Shown one piece after another: positions 9,035 through 17,194 of a stretch of 64,000 nt of DNA; positions within the stretch are counted from its first letter, which is position 1, and every line of letters starts with the position of its first letter. This DNA is from Jeotgalibacillus sp. ET6 (GTDB taxonomy: Bacteria; Bacillota; Bacilli; Bacillales; Jeotgalibacillaceae): contig NZ_JARUIU010000007.1 in the NCBI RefSeq assembly GCF_029667115.1, positions 62,001 to 126,000 of the forward strand, given 5' to 3'. Position numbers and translations under genes: made by a program. Under the pieces are notes generated by a model. The model worked only from the letters and a program-made list of their open reading frames with translations. It did not search any database and had not been told where the DNA came from.

Positions 9035-9118
9035 TATGGTTGTATAGGTCTTAAAAGAAAAGGGCTACGCTTTGATTTGTGTTGTAGGAATTCGTCAGTT
9101 GTTTACAATACAACCATA
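9035..9118. promoter_or_regulatory. Inverted repeat upstream of the LytTR regulator gene
   Basis: TATGGTTGTAT (9035-9045) and ATACAACCATA (9108-9118) are exact inverted copies of 11 bp, 62 bp apart, flanking the likely promoter region of the ABC-LytTR gene. LytTR proteins bind pairs of short sites, so autoregulation is a reasonable inference. The proximal arm touches the start codon. Confidence 0.5.
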
Positions 9119-9292
9119 TGGAATGATAGTACCGCCGTAGATCCGGCGATAGATTTAATATGAATTGCAGCTTACTTCATTGTCTAATAGTAAAGTAAAA
9201 TGAAAAGTATGAATAGGAGAAGTGATTCTCCTATCCAGGGTAAAAGGTCTTCCGACAGAAAAAGATCATGAAATACATTCTTAAATGCGAGG

Positions 9293-9988
9293 TTGAGTAA
9301 ATTGGATAATAAGGTTCATATTCTTGTTGTGGAAGATGATGCAGATATTAATCGACTGCTTTGTGATATCGCAGCTAAAGGCGGTTATTTTCCTAAGCCC
9401 GCTTTTTCAGGCACTGAAGCGATGGTCTATCTGGACAACCAGGATTGGGATATGGTGTTGCTTGATTTAATGCTCCCTGGTTTGACAGGCGAAGAACTTT
9501 TAGAAAAAGTGACAAAGCAGAGTGATGCTCCAGTCATTATTATTTCTGCAAAGCTTGAAACACGATCAAAAGTTAATGCTTTAAGGTGCGGGGCTGATGA
9601 CTATATTACAAAACCTTTTGATATCGAAGAGGTGTCTGCAAGGATCGATTCTTGTCTCAGAAGACGAGGCAGATCCAACACGACTGTTTCAAAACTTGAA
9701 CATAAAGATATCGTGATGAATAAGGAGGCTAAGAGTGTAGAAGTGAGTGGAATAGAAATTAAATTAACAGCCCGGGAATATGATATCCTGCATTTGATGA
9801 TGTCCTCGCCAAATAAGGTTTTTTCTAAGGCTAATTTATTTGAAAGTGTCTGGCACGAAACCTTTCATGGTGACGATAATATCATTAATGTTCATTTAAG
9901 TAATATTAGAAGTAAATTATCCAGGGCTAATCAGCAGGAAGAATATATTGAAACCGTCTGGGGGATGGGCTACAAGCTGAAAACTTAA
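9293..9988 (+). CDS. OmpR-family response regulator of an antibiotic-peptide type module
   Basis: A 231-residue receiver plus winged-helix protein. The acidic pocket VVEDDAD, the phospho-acceptor Asp at residue 58 in VLLDLMLPG and the conserved Lys in ITKPFD are all present. The C-terminal DNA-binding domain ends in ETVWGMGYKLKT. The TTG at 9293 directly abuts GAGG; the TTG at 9302 has better spacing and would remove three residues. It heads a set with an ABC ATPase, a permease and a histidine kinase (11757-12653). An 18-bp direct repeat over its stop codon is a candidate binding site. Confidence 0.9.
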   Translation: MSKLDNKVHILVVEDDADINRLLCDIAAKGGYFPKPAFSGTEAMVYLDNQDWDMVLLDLMLPGLTGEELLEKVTKQSDAPVIIISAKLETRSKVNALRCGADDYITKPFDIEEVSARIDSCLRRRGRSNTTVSKLEHKDIVMNKEAKSVEVSGIEIKLTAREYDILHLMMSSPNKVFSKANLFESVWHETFHGDDNIINVHLSNIRSKLSRANQQEEYIETVWGMGYKLKT

Positions 9989-10023
9989 GGGTTTCTTAAG
10001 CATTTACTTAAGAGTTTTTTAAG
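9983..10023 (+). promoter_or_regulatory. Tandem 18-bp repeat: candidate response-regulator operator
   Basis: Two 18-bp copies, starting at 9983 and 10006, match at 16 of 18 positions (ACTTAAGGGTTTCTTAAG against ACTTAAGAGTTTTTTAAG), 23 bp apart. In the first copy CTTAAG is repeated at both ends around 6 bp; the second keeps TTAAG at its far end. The first copy overlaps the stop codon of the response regulator. A promoter may follow: TTTTAA, a 17-bp spacer, then TACATT before the ABC ATPase start at 10070. Tandem sites with about two helical turns between them suit OmpR-type regulators; that this regulator binds here is inferred. Confidence 0.55.
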
Positions 10024-10069
10024 GTTCCCTGCTTATTGTTACATTATCTTGCTTAAGGAGGGAATCGCA

Positions 10070-11017
10070 ATGGATGAATATGTATTACGAACGAACGGGC
10101 TGTCAAAAAAATATCAACATACTATGGCGCTCGACAAAGTGAGTCTGCGTATAAAAAAGGGCTCTATCTATGGATTTATAGGACAAAATGGCGCCGGGAA
10201 ATCAACATTGATTCGTGTAATAACTGGTCTTGCTTCTCCATCCCAAGGATCGTATGAATTATTTGGAAAAGTTCATGAAGGAGAAATCATTGAAGCAAGA
10301 AAAAGGATTGGCACCATCATTGAAGGTCCTGCTTTATATCCGCAAATGACGGCTGTTGAAAATCTCGAAGCCCATCGTTTGTTAAAAGGAATACCAGGGA
10401 AAGAGTGTATTGAAAAAACACTTAAAATGGTGGGTTTGCAGAATACAGGAAAAAAGAAAGCGAAGAATTTTTCTTTAGGAATGAAGCAGCGTCTCGGACT
10501 TGCCATAGCCTTATTAGGGGATCCTGAATTTCTGATTCTTGATGAGCCAATCAATGGGCTGGATCCAATGGGTGTGGTTGAAATACGGGAATTACTAAAG
10601 AAGCTGAACCGGGAATATGAAATCACGATCTTGATTTCAAGCCATATTTTAAGCGAACTGCATTTACTGGCCACTCATTATGGCATTATTCATAAGGGGA
10701 AGCTGATTGAGCAGTTATCTGCAAAAGAACTGCAGGGGAAATGTCAGCAGTACCTGCATATAAAAGTGGATCATCCGGAAAAGGCTGCAACGATAATTGA
10801 AAGTCAGTTGTCAACACGTGAGTATGAAGTCATGCCTGATGGAATCATTAAATTGTTTGTTTCAGTAGATTCTCCTGGAAAAGTGTCCAGGATTTTAACG
10901 GATGAAGGGCTGGTTATTGAACAATTTATGCCGATGGGAGAAGATTTGGAAACGTATTTTACTAATCGCATAGGAGGTGAAAAGCATGGGCAGGCTATTG
11001 AAAGCGGAATGGTATAA
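10070..11017 (+). CDS. ABC transporter ATP-binding protein, BcrA/lantibiotic-protection type
   Basis: A 315-residue ATPase starting at the ATG at 10070 behind AAGGAGGGAATC. It has Walker A GQNGAGKST, signature FSLGMKQR, Walker B FLILDEPINGLDP and an H-loop SSHILSEL. The C-terminal ~90-residue extension is typical of BcrA-like exporters that remove bacitracin or lantibiotics. It is followed, with an overlap, by the cognate permease gene, and the flanking response regulator and kinase genes suggest induction by the compound exported. The exact substrate is unknown. Confidence 0.9.
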   Translation: MDEYVLRTNGLSKKYQHTMALDKVSLRIKKGSIYGFIGQNGAGKSTLIRVITGLASPSQGSYELFGKVHEGEIIEARKRIGTIIEGPALYPQMTAVENLEAHRLLKGIPGKECIEKTLKMVGLQNTGKKKAKNFSLGMKQRLGLAIALLGDPEFLILDEPINGLDPMGVVEIRELLKKLNREYEITILISSHILSELHLLATHYGIIHKGKLIEQLSAKELQGKCQQYLHIKVDHPEKAATIIESQLSTREYEVMPDGIIKLFVSVDSPGKVSRILTDEGLVIEQFMPMGEDLETYFTNRIGGEKHGQAIESGMV

Positions 11018-11735
11018 ATTAACAAAGGATCGCTCATTCCGATTTTTGACCTGGATGCTGTTGATTGCTGCCGTGCTGGCTCCTCTTGTGGAATTCGATA
11101 ATGGTGCTCCCGGACTTCCTGCTGTAAAAGACTACTACGTCGAAAGCATCCTCGGTCCGCATGCAAACATACTAAAGCTTATACCAAGTATTCTCGCCGG
11201 ATTTTTTATTACAAGCGAATACTCTATGGGCACCATGAAAAGCATGGTTTCTTCTGGTAATAACAGAATTAGCATTTATTCTGCTAAACTTTTTGTGTTT
11301 TCACTTGGAGCCATTTTGTTATCGCTTATATTGCCGATCATTATGACAGGGACGAGTGCTGTTTATTTCGGCTTCGAAAGTATGCCTGAATGGTCCTACT
11401 ATTTCCAAACCATCGGATTAATCCTTTTATATGCTGCAGCTTTTGCCTCGATTATGGCCGTTTTTTCTATCTTGTTTACTGACAGCGGAAAAACGATAGG
11501 ATTTCTGTTGATGTTTTTTGTGTTTGTGGATTGGCCCTTGCAATTATTAGCAGTTAAAGTCCCTTCGTTTGAACCGGTTCTTTCTCATTCTGTTTTCAAA
11601 TTAATTTACGATATCAGTATTGTGAATGAGGTAAGCAGCACGGATAAACTATTCCTTTATGGAATTCCCGTTTTAACGTTCGTGCTTCTTTGGGGAATAG
11701 GCGTTTCTATTTTTATGCGAAAAGAAATTAAGTAA
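10986..11735 (+). CDS. ABC transporter permease (lantibiotic/bacitracin-protection type)
   Basis: The ATG at 10986 is 8 nt after AGGAGG and overlaps the end of the ATPase gene by 32 bp; the in-frame GTG at 10977 overlaps the ribosome binding site itself. The product has 249 residues and about six hydrophobic segments, starting with RLLKAEWYKLTKDRSFR, the usual cytoplasmic N-terminus of BcrB/LanE/G-like permeases (COG4200 style). It should form the membrane part of the exporter with the upstream ATPase. The histidine kinase gene starts 21 bp downstream. Confidence 0.87.
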   Translation: MGRLLKAEWYKLTKDRSFRFLTWMLLIAAVLAPLVEFDNGAPGLPAVKDYYVESILGPHANILKLIPSILAGFFITSEYSMGTMKSMVSSGNNRISIYSAKLFVFSLGAILLSLILPIIMTGTSAVYFGFESMPEWSYYFQTIGLILLYAAAFASIMAVFSILFTDSGKTIGFLLMFFVFVDWPLQLLAVKVPSFEPVLSHSVFKLIYDISIVNEVSSTDKLFLYGIPVLTFVLLWGIGVSIFMRKEIK

Positions 11736-11756
11736 ACGAAAGGTCGGTGAGCTCGG

Positions 11757-12653
11757 ATGCTCTATTTATTGATTGGTGCGATCATAGGGTTTATCTATCT
11801 GCTCACTCGCCTGTATCTGCTCAAAAAAGAAATAAAAAACACGGCTCGGCAGCTTCATCAGGTGAACCAAAATCAAACCCAAAAAAAATTGGATGTTTCC
11901 TTTTTTGATAGGGATTTTGAGGAACTCGCAATGGAGATTAATGGGCAGATTGACTTAACGAAACAGGCGGAAGCGACGAAGCGTTCAACTGAATATGAGC
12001 TGAAACAAGCGATCTCACATATTTCTCATGACATCCGCACCCCGATGACATCAATAGTAGGCTATATTCAACTCTTGGAATCAGATGAAATTAGTTCAGA
12101 GTTAAAGAAAGAATATCTGTCAACAATAAAAAATAGTACAGCACGATTGAAGGTTTTACTTGAGGATTTTTTTGAGTTATCCATCATCGAACAAGATGAT
12201 TTTCCGTTAAAGATGGAAACGATTCGGCTAAATGATGTAGTTATGGATACATTGTTCAGTTTCTATGGGGAATTTACCAACAACCGCATAGAGCCGAATA
12301 TTCACATATCTGAAGATGAGATTTATATGAGGACGGATTCTTCTGCATTCATAAGAATTTTAGAAAATTTAATCGTTAACGCCATCAGATATTCCACAGG
12401 AGATATTACCATTGATCTGCGGAAAATGAATTCAGTGGTGCAGTTGAAAATATCAAACTCTGCAGACAACTTAAGTGAACAGGATGTAAAGCAAATGTTT
12501 AACCGTTTTTTCAAAGCAGATCAAACGAGAACGGGAAAAGGAACCGGTCTGGGTCTGCCCATTGCCAAAAGTTTAATGGGGAAAATAAATGGAACGATTC
12601 GTGCAGAGTTAAGGGAGAATTACCTAACAATCATATGTGAGTGGGAAATCTAG
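11757..12653 (+). CDS. Short membrane-anchored sensor histidine kinase
   Basis: A 298-residue kinase with a single N-terminal helix (residues ~1-22) and almost no extracellular part, so it probably senses within or through the membrane or through its ABC transporter. HisKA carries the phospho-accepting His at residue 91 in ISHISHDIRTP. The ATPase domain shows the N box RILENLIVNAIRYS and the G box GKGTGLGLPIAKSL. The gene is the last of the ATPase-permease-kinase set; the response regulator at 9293-9988 is the natural partner. Confidence 0.9.
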   Translation: MLYLLIGAIIGFIYLLTRLYLLKKEIKNTARQLHQVNQNQTQKKLDVSFFDRDFEELAMEINGQIDLTKQAEATKRSTEYELKQAISHISHDIRTPMTSIVGYIQLLESDEISSELKKEYLSTIKNSTARLKVLLEDFFELSIIEQDDFPLKMETIRLNDVVMDTLFSFYGEFTNNRIEPNIHISEDEIYMRTDSSAFIRILENLIVNAIRYSTGDITIDLRKMNSVVQLKISNSADNLSEQDVKQMFNRFFKADQTRTGKGTGLGLPIAKSLMGKINGTIRAELRENYLTIICEWEI

Positions 12654-12853
12654 CGTTTTTTACTGCCATGATTGCAATGAAATGAGAAAAAACTACTCAT
12701 GTATTTATTAGCCCGAGGGATTAATTTTACGATTGAAAGAATTTCTATTATTTTGATGCCTATACCTGTCAGCTATACCAAATGTGCTAAATCTGATTTA
12801 GATAAGCTCAAATGGGTAAACAATTAATAACCAGATTTACGGAAGGTGATCAA

Positions 12854-13474
12854 ATGAAACGGAATTATAAATTTTTAACGGCTTCTGTTGCTCTTAGCAC
12901 AGTCCTTGTTGCAGGCGGCTGCAGTGATCCTGAAGAGAATTCAGGAGATGAGGCATCAGAAGGCGGAGATGAAATTGTTGAAACAGGTGAAGATGGAACG
13001 GCCAATCCACAGCCTAACGAAAGTTTTGAAGGCATTGAGCTCTCTGGAGATGGAGAGATTCCGGAAGGACTTGAGGGTGCTGAGGATCCTGCATATGGAG
13101 AAGGGGATACTGTAACAATTAATGCCTCGCATATTGCAGGTATGGAAGGCGCCGAAGGAACCATTGTCAGTGCGTTTGATACAAATGCTTATAGTGTATC
13201 GTATGACCGGTCAGACAGCAGTGAACGAGTAGAGAATTATCAATGGGTAATCGACGAAGAAATCCGTGGAGGATCTAATGAAGGCTCTTACGCTGAAGGA
13301 GAAGAAGTTGAACTCAGTACAGAGCGAATAGAAGGTATGTATGAGGCAAATGCTGTCATTGAAGCGATAGAGGAAGATGCCACTGTTTATATGGTGGATT
13401 TTTCCCTGACTGAAAGCGAAGATACAGCTCTTAACTACAAGTGGCTTCTTGAAAAAGAATTATCGGCTAATTAA
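12854..13474 (+). CDS. YdhK-like lipoprotein with two DUF1541 repeats
   Basis: Starts at the ATG at 12854 behind GGAAGGTGATCAA, giving 206 residues. The lipobox AGGC is at 20-23, followed by an acidic, low-complexity linker to about residue 75. Two tandem ~60-residue repeats follow, each with a hIxGMxGA..TI core, a Tyr-rich strand and a closing NYxW(V/L)x(D/E)E motif (ENYQWVIDEE and LNYKWLLEKE). This is the DUF1541 arrangement of B. subtilis YdhK, a surface protein of unknown function. The copies are more acidic and more divergent than the textbook form. The gene is monocistronic with a strong terminator. Confidence 0.75.
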   Translation: MKRNYKFLTASVALSTVLVAGGCSDPEENSGDEASEGGDEIVETGEDGTANPQPNESFEGIELSGDGEIPEGLEGAEDPAYGEGDTVTINASHIAGMEGAEGTIVSAFDTNAYSVSYDRSDSSERVENYQWVIDEEIRGGSNEGSYAEGEEVELSTERIEGMYEANAVIEAIEEDATVYMVDFSLTESEDTALNYKWLLEKELSAN

Positions 13475-13480
13475 ACCGAG

Positions 13481-13515
13481 AACCGGCAGTCAACACATGA
13501 CTGCCGGTTTTTTTG
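13481..13515 (+). terminator. Rho-independent terminator
   Basis: AACCGGCAGTCA (13481-13492) and TGACTGCCGGTT (13498-13509) form a perfect 12-bp stem with a 5-nt loop, ending in a seven-T run. It terminates the YdhK-like gene and sits in front of the convergent araR gene. Confidence 0.92.
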
Positions 13516-13549
13516 CGCATGAAGATTTGATTGAAACAATTAGGTATAT

Positions 13550-14635
13550 TTATTTGATTGTTTTGATCGTTTCCCCTTCAATAATCACAGGCTGATAATA
13601 CGTTTCATTCGGCAGATCTTTCGTTCCTTGCAATTTTTTTATAATCCACTCAGCAGCATCCCGCCCCATTTTTTCCTGAGGGTGAGTGAGAGTGGAAAGT
13701 TTGATATTGGCATTTTTTGCGATATACGAATTATCCTGACCAATAACGGATAATTGTCCGGGAACAGTGATTCCCAGCTGATTGCATACATTGATCAATT
13801 CCAGTCCGACCTCGTCATTGTAGCAAACGATCGCCGTAAGCATGTCTTGATTTTGGGTTAAAAATTGCTTTAAATTGCTGTATAGGTCGAGCTTTGTCTC
13901 TGTTTTAAAGGAAAGAACATGCTCTGGCTGGAACTTCAACTTTGCCTCGCCAAGTGCTTTAATATAGCCCTTCATTCGATATTTCCCCTGTAAATCATCC
14001 ATCTTTGAGATAAGCCCGATATTTGTATGGCCGTTAGAGATTAATTCCTTCGTGGCGAGATAGCTTGATTGCACATCATCCAGACGGAGAAACGGAACAT
14101 CTAATTCTTCATAATGCGCATTAATCATGATGAGCGGAACGTCCTGTGCCTTGAACGATAAGTAGTAGGCAATATTGGGATTGTACAGATTGCTTTTTGT
14201 CGGTTCGACGATCAGGCCGTCCACACCGAATGACAGCATCATTTCAAGCGCTTTTTTTTCCTGATCAACATCGTTATTCGTACTGACTAACAGAAGCGAA
14301 TAATTGTCCTCTTTTAAACGTTCTTCAATTCCCCGGATAATCGAGGGGAAAATGTAATCGGAAATGTAGGTAGTAATGACTCCGATAATTTTATTATGGG
14401 CATTGTCACGGGATTTTGATAAATATTGGCTGCTGACGTAGGTCCCTGAGCCTTTTTCACTTCTTAAAAATCCATCGTTGGAAAGCTCCAAAATGGCTTT
14501 TCGAACAGTGTGACGGCTGACACCGTATAATTCCTGCAAAGCAGATTCAGTGGGAATTTTTTCTCCTGCTGCATAATCCCCTGAAAGAATCTTGCTTTTT
14601 ATATCCTCAAACAATGTCTGATACTTTGGCTTCAT
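13550..14635 (-). CDS. araR: Arabinose operon repressor AraR (GntR/LacI chimera)
   Basis: A 361-residue regulator with a GntR winged-helix head (residues ~1-70: ALQELYGVSRHTVRKAILELSNDGFLRSEKGSGTYV in part) joined to a LacI-type sugar-binding domain (~80-360). This combination is the hallmark of Bacillus AraR, which represses arabinose genes until L-arabinose binds. It is divergent from the arabinose catabolic genes, and two AraR-like boxes lie in the shared upstream region. The ATG at 14635 is taken as the start; its ribosome binding site is weak (AGTGATTTCTCA). Confidence 0.92.
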   Translation of the reverse strand: MKPKYQTLFEDIKSKILSGDYAAGEKIPTESALQELYGVSRHTVRKAILELSNDGFLRSEKGSGTYVSSQYLSKSRDNAHNKIIGVITTYISDYIFPSIIRGIEERLKEDNYSLLLVSTNNDVDQEKKALEMMLSFGVDGLIVEPTKSNLYNPNIAYYLSFKAQDVPLIMINAHYEELDVPFLRLDDVQSSYLATKELISNGHTNIGLISKMDDLQGKYRMKGYIKALGEAKLKFQPEHVLSFKTETKLDLYSNLKQFLTQNQDMLTAIVCYNDEVGLELINVCNQLGITVPGQLSVIGQDNSYIAKNANIKLSTLTHPQEKMGRDAAEWIIKKLQGTKDLPNETYYQPVIIEGETIKTIK

Positions 14636-14698
14636 TGAGAAATCACTACTTTCCGAGTTCGATTAAATGCTTAATGGAGTCAGTTATCTGATGTTCAT

Positions 14699-14728
14699 AG
14701 TATAGCGCAGCTTCAATTGGTTGAAAAG
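14699..14728 (-). promoter_or_regulatory. Possible araR promoter
   Basis: On the minus strand TTTTCA and TATACT (complement of 14699-14704) are 17 bp apart, about 65 bp upstream of araR. The -10 is good and the -35 poor. No clear AraR box overlaps it. Confidence 0.4.
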
Positions 14729-14758
14729 CTGTACTCTAAAGTCAGCTATCTACGGATT

Positions 14759-14835
14759 ATTTGTATGTACATTTTATGTTTAATTGACAAATAGTACGTA
14801 CAGAAATTATACTGGAATTGTTGAAAACGCTATCA
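14759..14835 (+). promoter_or_regulatory. Arabinose operon promoter with two AraR boxes and a cre site
   Basis: TTGACA (14784-14789) and TATACT (14808-14813) are 18 bp apart, a strong sigma-A promoter. One AraR-like box, ATTTGTATGTACAT (14759-14772), lies upstream of the -35; a second, with palindromic core GTACGTAC (14794-14801), fills the spacer. Their centres are 31 bp apart, about three helical turns, which fits cooperative AraR binding. A cre sequence TGAAAACGCTATCA (14822-14835) lies just after the transcription start region, indicating CcpA roadblock repression by preferred sugars. Confidence 0.85.
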
Positions 14836-14849
14836 AAAGAGGTGAAAAA

Positions 14850-16478
14850 GTGAGTAGAGTACAATCAGAAATAAAACAGAGCATTGCAAATGGGGAGACA
14901 TCACTCGGAGTAGAACTTGGATCTACAAGGATTAAAGCAATATTGATGGATGATCAATTTAATACAATCGCCTCTGGTAGTCATGAGTGGGAAAATCGCC
15001 TGGAGAATGGTTTTTGGACGTACAACTTAGAAGACATATTAACAGGTCTACAGGAAGCATATCGGGATTTAAAGCAGGAAGTGGAACGCAAGTATGGCGT
15101 TACCATTCGTAAAATCGGATCGATTGGCATTTCAGCTATGATGCATGGCTACTTGGCTTTTGACAAAAATGGTGAGCTGCTAGTTCCATTTCGAACATGG
15201 CGAAATGGGACGACAACTTCTGCGGCGAAAAAATTAACGGAATATTTTAAATTTAATATCCCGGAACGATGGAGTATTGCCCATCTATATCAGGCCATTC
15301 TCGCTCAGGAAAAACATGTAGAGAAAGTGGATTACATCACCACATTAGCCGGGTTTATTCACAGGCTGCTGACAGGACAAAAGGTGATCGGCATAGGAGA
15401 CGCTTCAGGAATGTTTCCTATCGATGAAACTACTCATACCTACAATGAAACGATGGTTCAAGCGTTTGATGAGCTGATCGGAAGCCAAGGCTATCCGTGG
15501 AAACTGAAGGATGTATTGCCCTCTGTCTATCAATCTGGCAATCAGGCAGGGGAGCTAACTGACGCCGGTGCAAAACTGCTGGATAGCTCAGGAAGTCTGC
15601 AGCCTGGAATTCCGTTCTGTCCTCCGGAGGGTGATGCGGGAACTGGGATGGTTGCTACAAACAGCGTGAGAAAAAGGACGGGAAATGTCTCTGTCGGAAC
15701 TTCTGTTTTTGCCATGATTGTGCTGGAGAAGGAGCTTTCAAAGGTATATCCGCAAATTGACCTGGTAACTACACCAAGCGGCAGTCCTGTTGGGATGGTT
15801 CATGCCAATAATTGTTCAAGTGACCTCAATGCCTGGATCGGCTTGTTTCACGAGTTTTACGAATCGATGGGACAAAAAGCAGAGAAGGATCAGTTGTTTA
15901 CGGTGCTGATGAACAAGGCACTTGAAGGAGATCCTGATGGGGGTGGATTGCTCAGCTACGGCTATTACTCTGGTGAAAACATTACAGGTGTTGAAGCAGG
16001 CCGTCCGCTGTTTGTCCGCTCGCCGCAGAGTCAATTCACGTTAGCGAACTTTATGCGAGTCCATCTTTTTACAGCCTTTGGCGCCTTAAAATTAGGCGTG
16101 GACATTATGACGAAAGAGGAAAATGTCTCCATTGACCATCTTGTCGGTCATGGCGGGTTATTTAAAACGCCTGTAGTCGTTCAAAAAATACTGGCTGCTG
16201 CGATGAATGTTCCCGTTTCCGTTATGCCAACCGCTGGAGAAGGTGGAGCCTGGGGAATGGCTATTCTCGCTAACTATATGAAGGAAAAAGAAGAGAATGA
16301 AAGTTTAGAAGAGTTTCTGGATGAAAAAGTATTCTCAAGTGCTGAGGTACAGGAAATTCATCCTGATCAAACGGATGTTGAAGGCTTTGAAGCATTTATC
16401 AAGCGATATACAGAAGGGCTATCGATTGAACGGGCTGCCATTAACAGTCTGTCTGAACGGGAGGGATTGAATTGCTAG
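14850..16478 (+). CDS. FGGY carbohydrate kinase, probable ribulokinase (non-canonical type)
   Basis: Starts at the GTG at 14850, 5 nt after AAAGAGGTG, giving 542 residues; reading further upstream would run through the cre site and promoter. It belongs to the FGGY fold: N-terminal [15 protein letters not shown] phosphate-binding motif, central [12 protein letters not shown], and a C-terminal [19 protein letters not shown] plus [10 protein letters not shown] block. It does not resemble B. subtilis AraB (which begins with a TIGVDFGTLSGRA-type motif) and looks like the alternative ribulokinase of clostridia and lactobacilli. Position upstream of araD and araA, and AraR control, support L-ribulose as substrate. 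Confidence 0.85.
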   Translation: MSRVQSEIKQSIANGETSLGVELGSTRIKAILMDDQFNTIASGSHEWENRLENGFWTYNLEDILTGLQEAYRDLKQEVERKYGVTIRKIGSIGISAMMHGYLAFDKNGELLVPFRTWRNGTTTSAAKKLTEYFKFNIPERWSIAHLYQAILAQEKHVEKVDYITTLAGFIHRLLTGQKVIGIGDASGMFPIDETTHTYNETMVQAFDELIGSQGYPWKLKDVLPSVYQSGNQAGELTDAGAKLLDSSGSLQPGIPFCPPEGDAGTGMVATNSVRKRTGNVSVGTSVFAMIVLEKELSKVYPQIDLVTTPSGSPVGMVHANNCSSDLNAWIGLFHEFYESMGQKAEKDQLFTVLMNKALEGDPDGGGLLSYGYYSGENITGVEAGRPLFVRSPQSQFTLANFMRVHLFTAFGALKLGVDIMTKEENVSIDHLVGHGGLFKTPVVVQKILAAAMNVPVSVMPTAGEGGAWGMAILANYMKEKEENESLEEFLDEKVFSSAEVQEIHPDQTDVEGFEAFIKRYTEGLSIERAAINSLSEREGLNC

Positions 16479-17170
16479 AGCAGCTGAAAGAAGAGGTATT
16501 CCAGGCAAACCTTGAATTGCCGAAGCAGGGACTTGTGAAATACACATGGGGAAATGCAAGCGCCATTGACCGTGAAAGTGGGTTATTTGTGATCAAGCCA
16601 AGCGGGGTGCAGTATGACGAAATGAAAGCAAGCGATATGGTGGTCGTGGATTTAGATGGCCAAGTTGTAGAAGGAAAGCTTAATCCTTCCTCAGACACCC
16701 CCACTCACGCAGTTTTGTATAAGCATTATCAAGAAATTGGGGGCATCGCACACACCCACTCCACCTGGGCGACAATCTGGGCTCAGGCAGGTCTTGATGT
16801 ACCCGCTATGGGCACTACCCATGCCGATACTTTTTACGGGGATGTCCCATGTGCCCGTTTTTTAACGCAGGAAGAAATTGACCGCGGATATGAAACAGAA
16901 ACAGGTCATGTCATTATCGAAACCTTCAAGCAAAGAGGGCTGGATGTTTTAGCTATACCAGGCGTCCTGCTTCAGGGACACGCTCCATTTACATGGGGAA
17001 AAGACGTAGCATCCGCCGTCATGAATAGTGTAGTGCTGGAAGAAGTATCAAAAATGAATTTATTTGCACGTGAATTAAATCATTTCGCCAAAGAGCTGCC
17101 GCAGCGGATTTTAGATAAGCATTACTTAAGAAAGCACGGCGAGAATGCTTATTATGGACAAAAATCATAA
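16472..17170 (+). CDS. araD: L-ribulose-5-phosphate 4-epimerase
   Basis: A 232-residue class II aldolase-fold enzyme that converts L-ribulose 5-phosphate to D-xylulose 5-phosphate, which enters the pentose phosphate pathway. Visible are GNASAIDR, the phosphate-binding [10 protein letters not shown] and SSDTPTH motifs, and the zinc ligands in [12 protein letters not shown] plus the later [11 protein letters not shown]. It starts at a TTG overlapping the kinase stop by 7 bp, with GGGAGGG 6 nt upstream, so translation is coupled. Confidence 0.95.
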   Translation: MLEQLKEEVFQANLELPKQGLVKYTWGNASAIDRESGLFVIKPSGVQYDEMKASDMVVVDLDGQVVEGKLNPSSDTPTHAVLYKHYQEIGGIAHTHSTWATIWAQAGLDVPAMGTTHADTFYGDVPCARFLTQEEIDRGYETETGHVIIETFKQRGLDVLAIPGVLLQGHAPFTWGKDVASAVMNSVVLEEVSKMNLFARELNHFAKELPQRILDKHYLRKHGENAYYGQKS

Positions 17171-17194
17171 AACGATGAAAAAGGAGATTACTAC

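Noticed and set aside
6210-12653. Lantibiotic biosynthesis cluster
   Set aside because: ABC exporters and a two-component system are present but no precursor peptide, LanB/C/M enzyme or processing protease was seen, so this is protection only.
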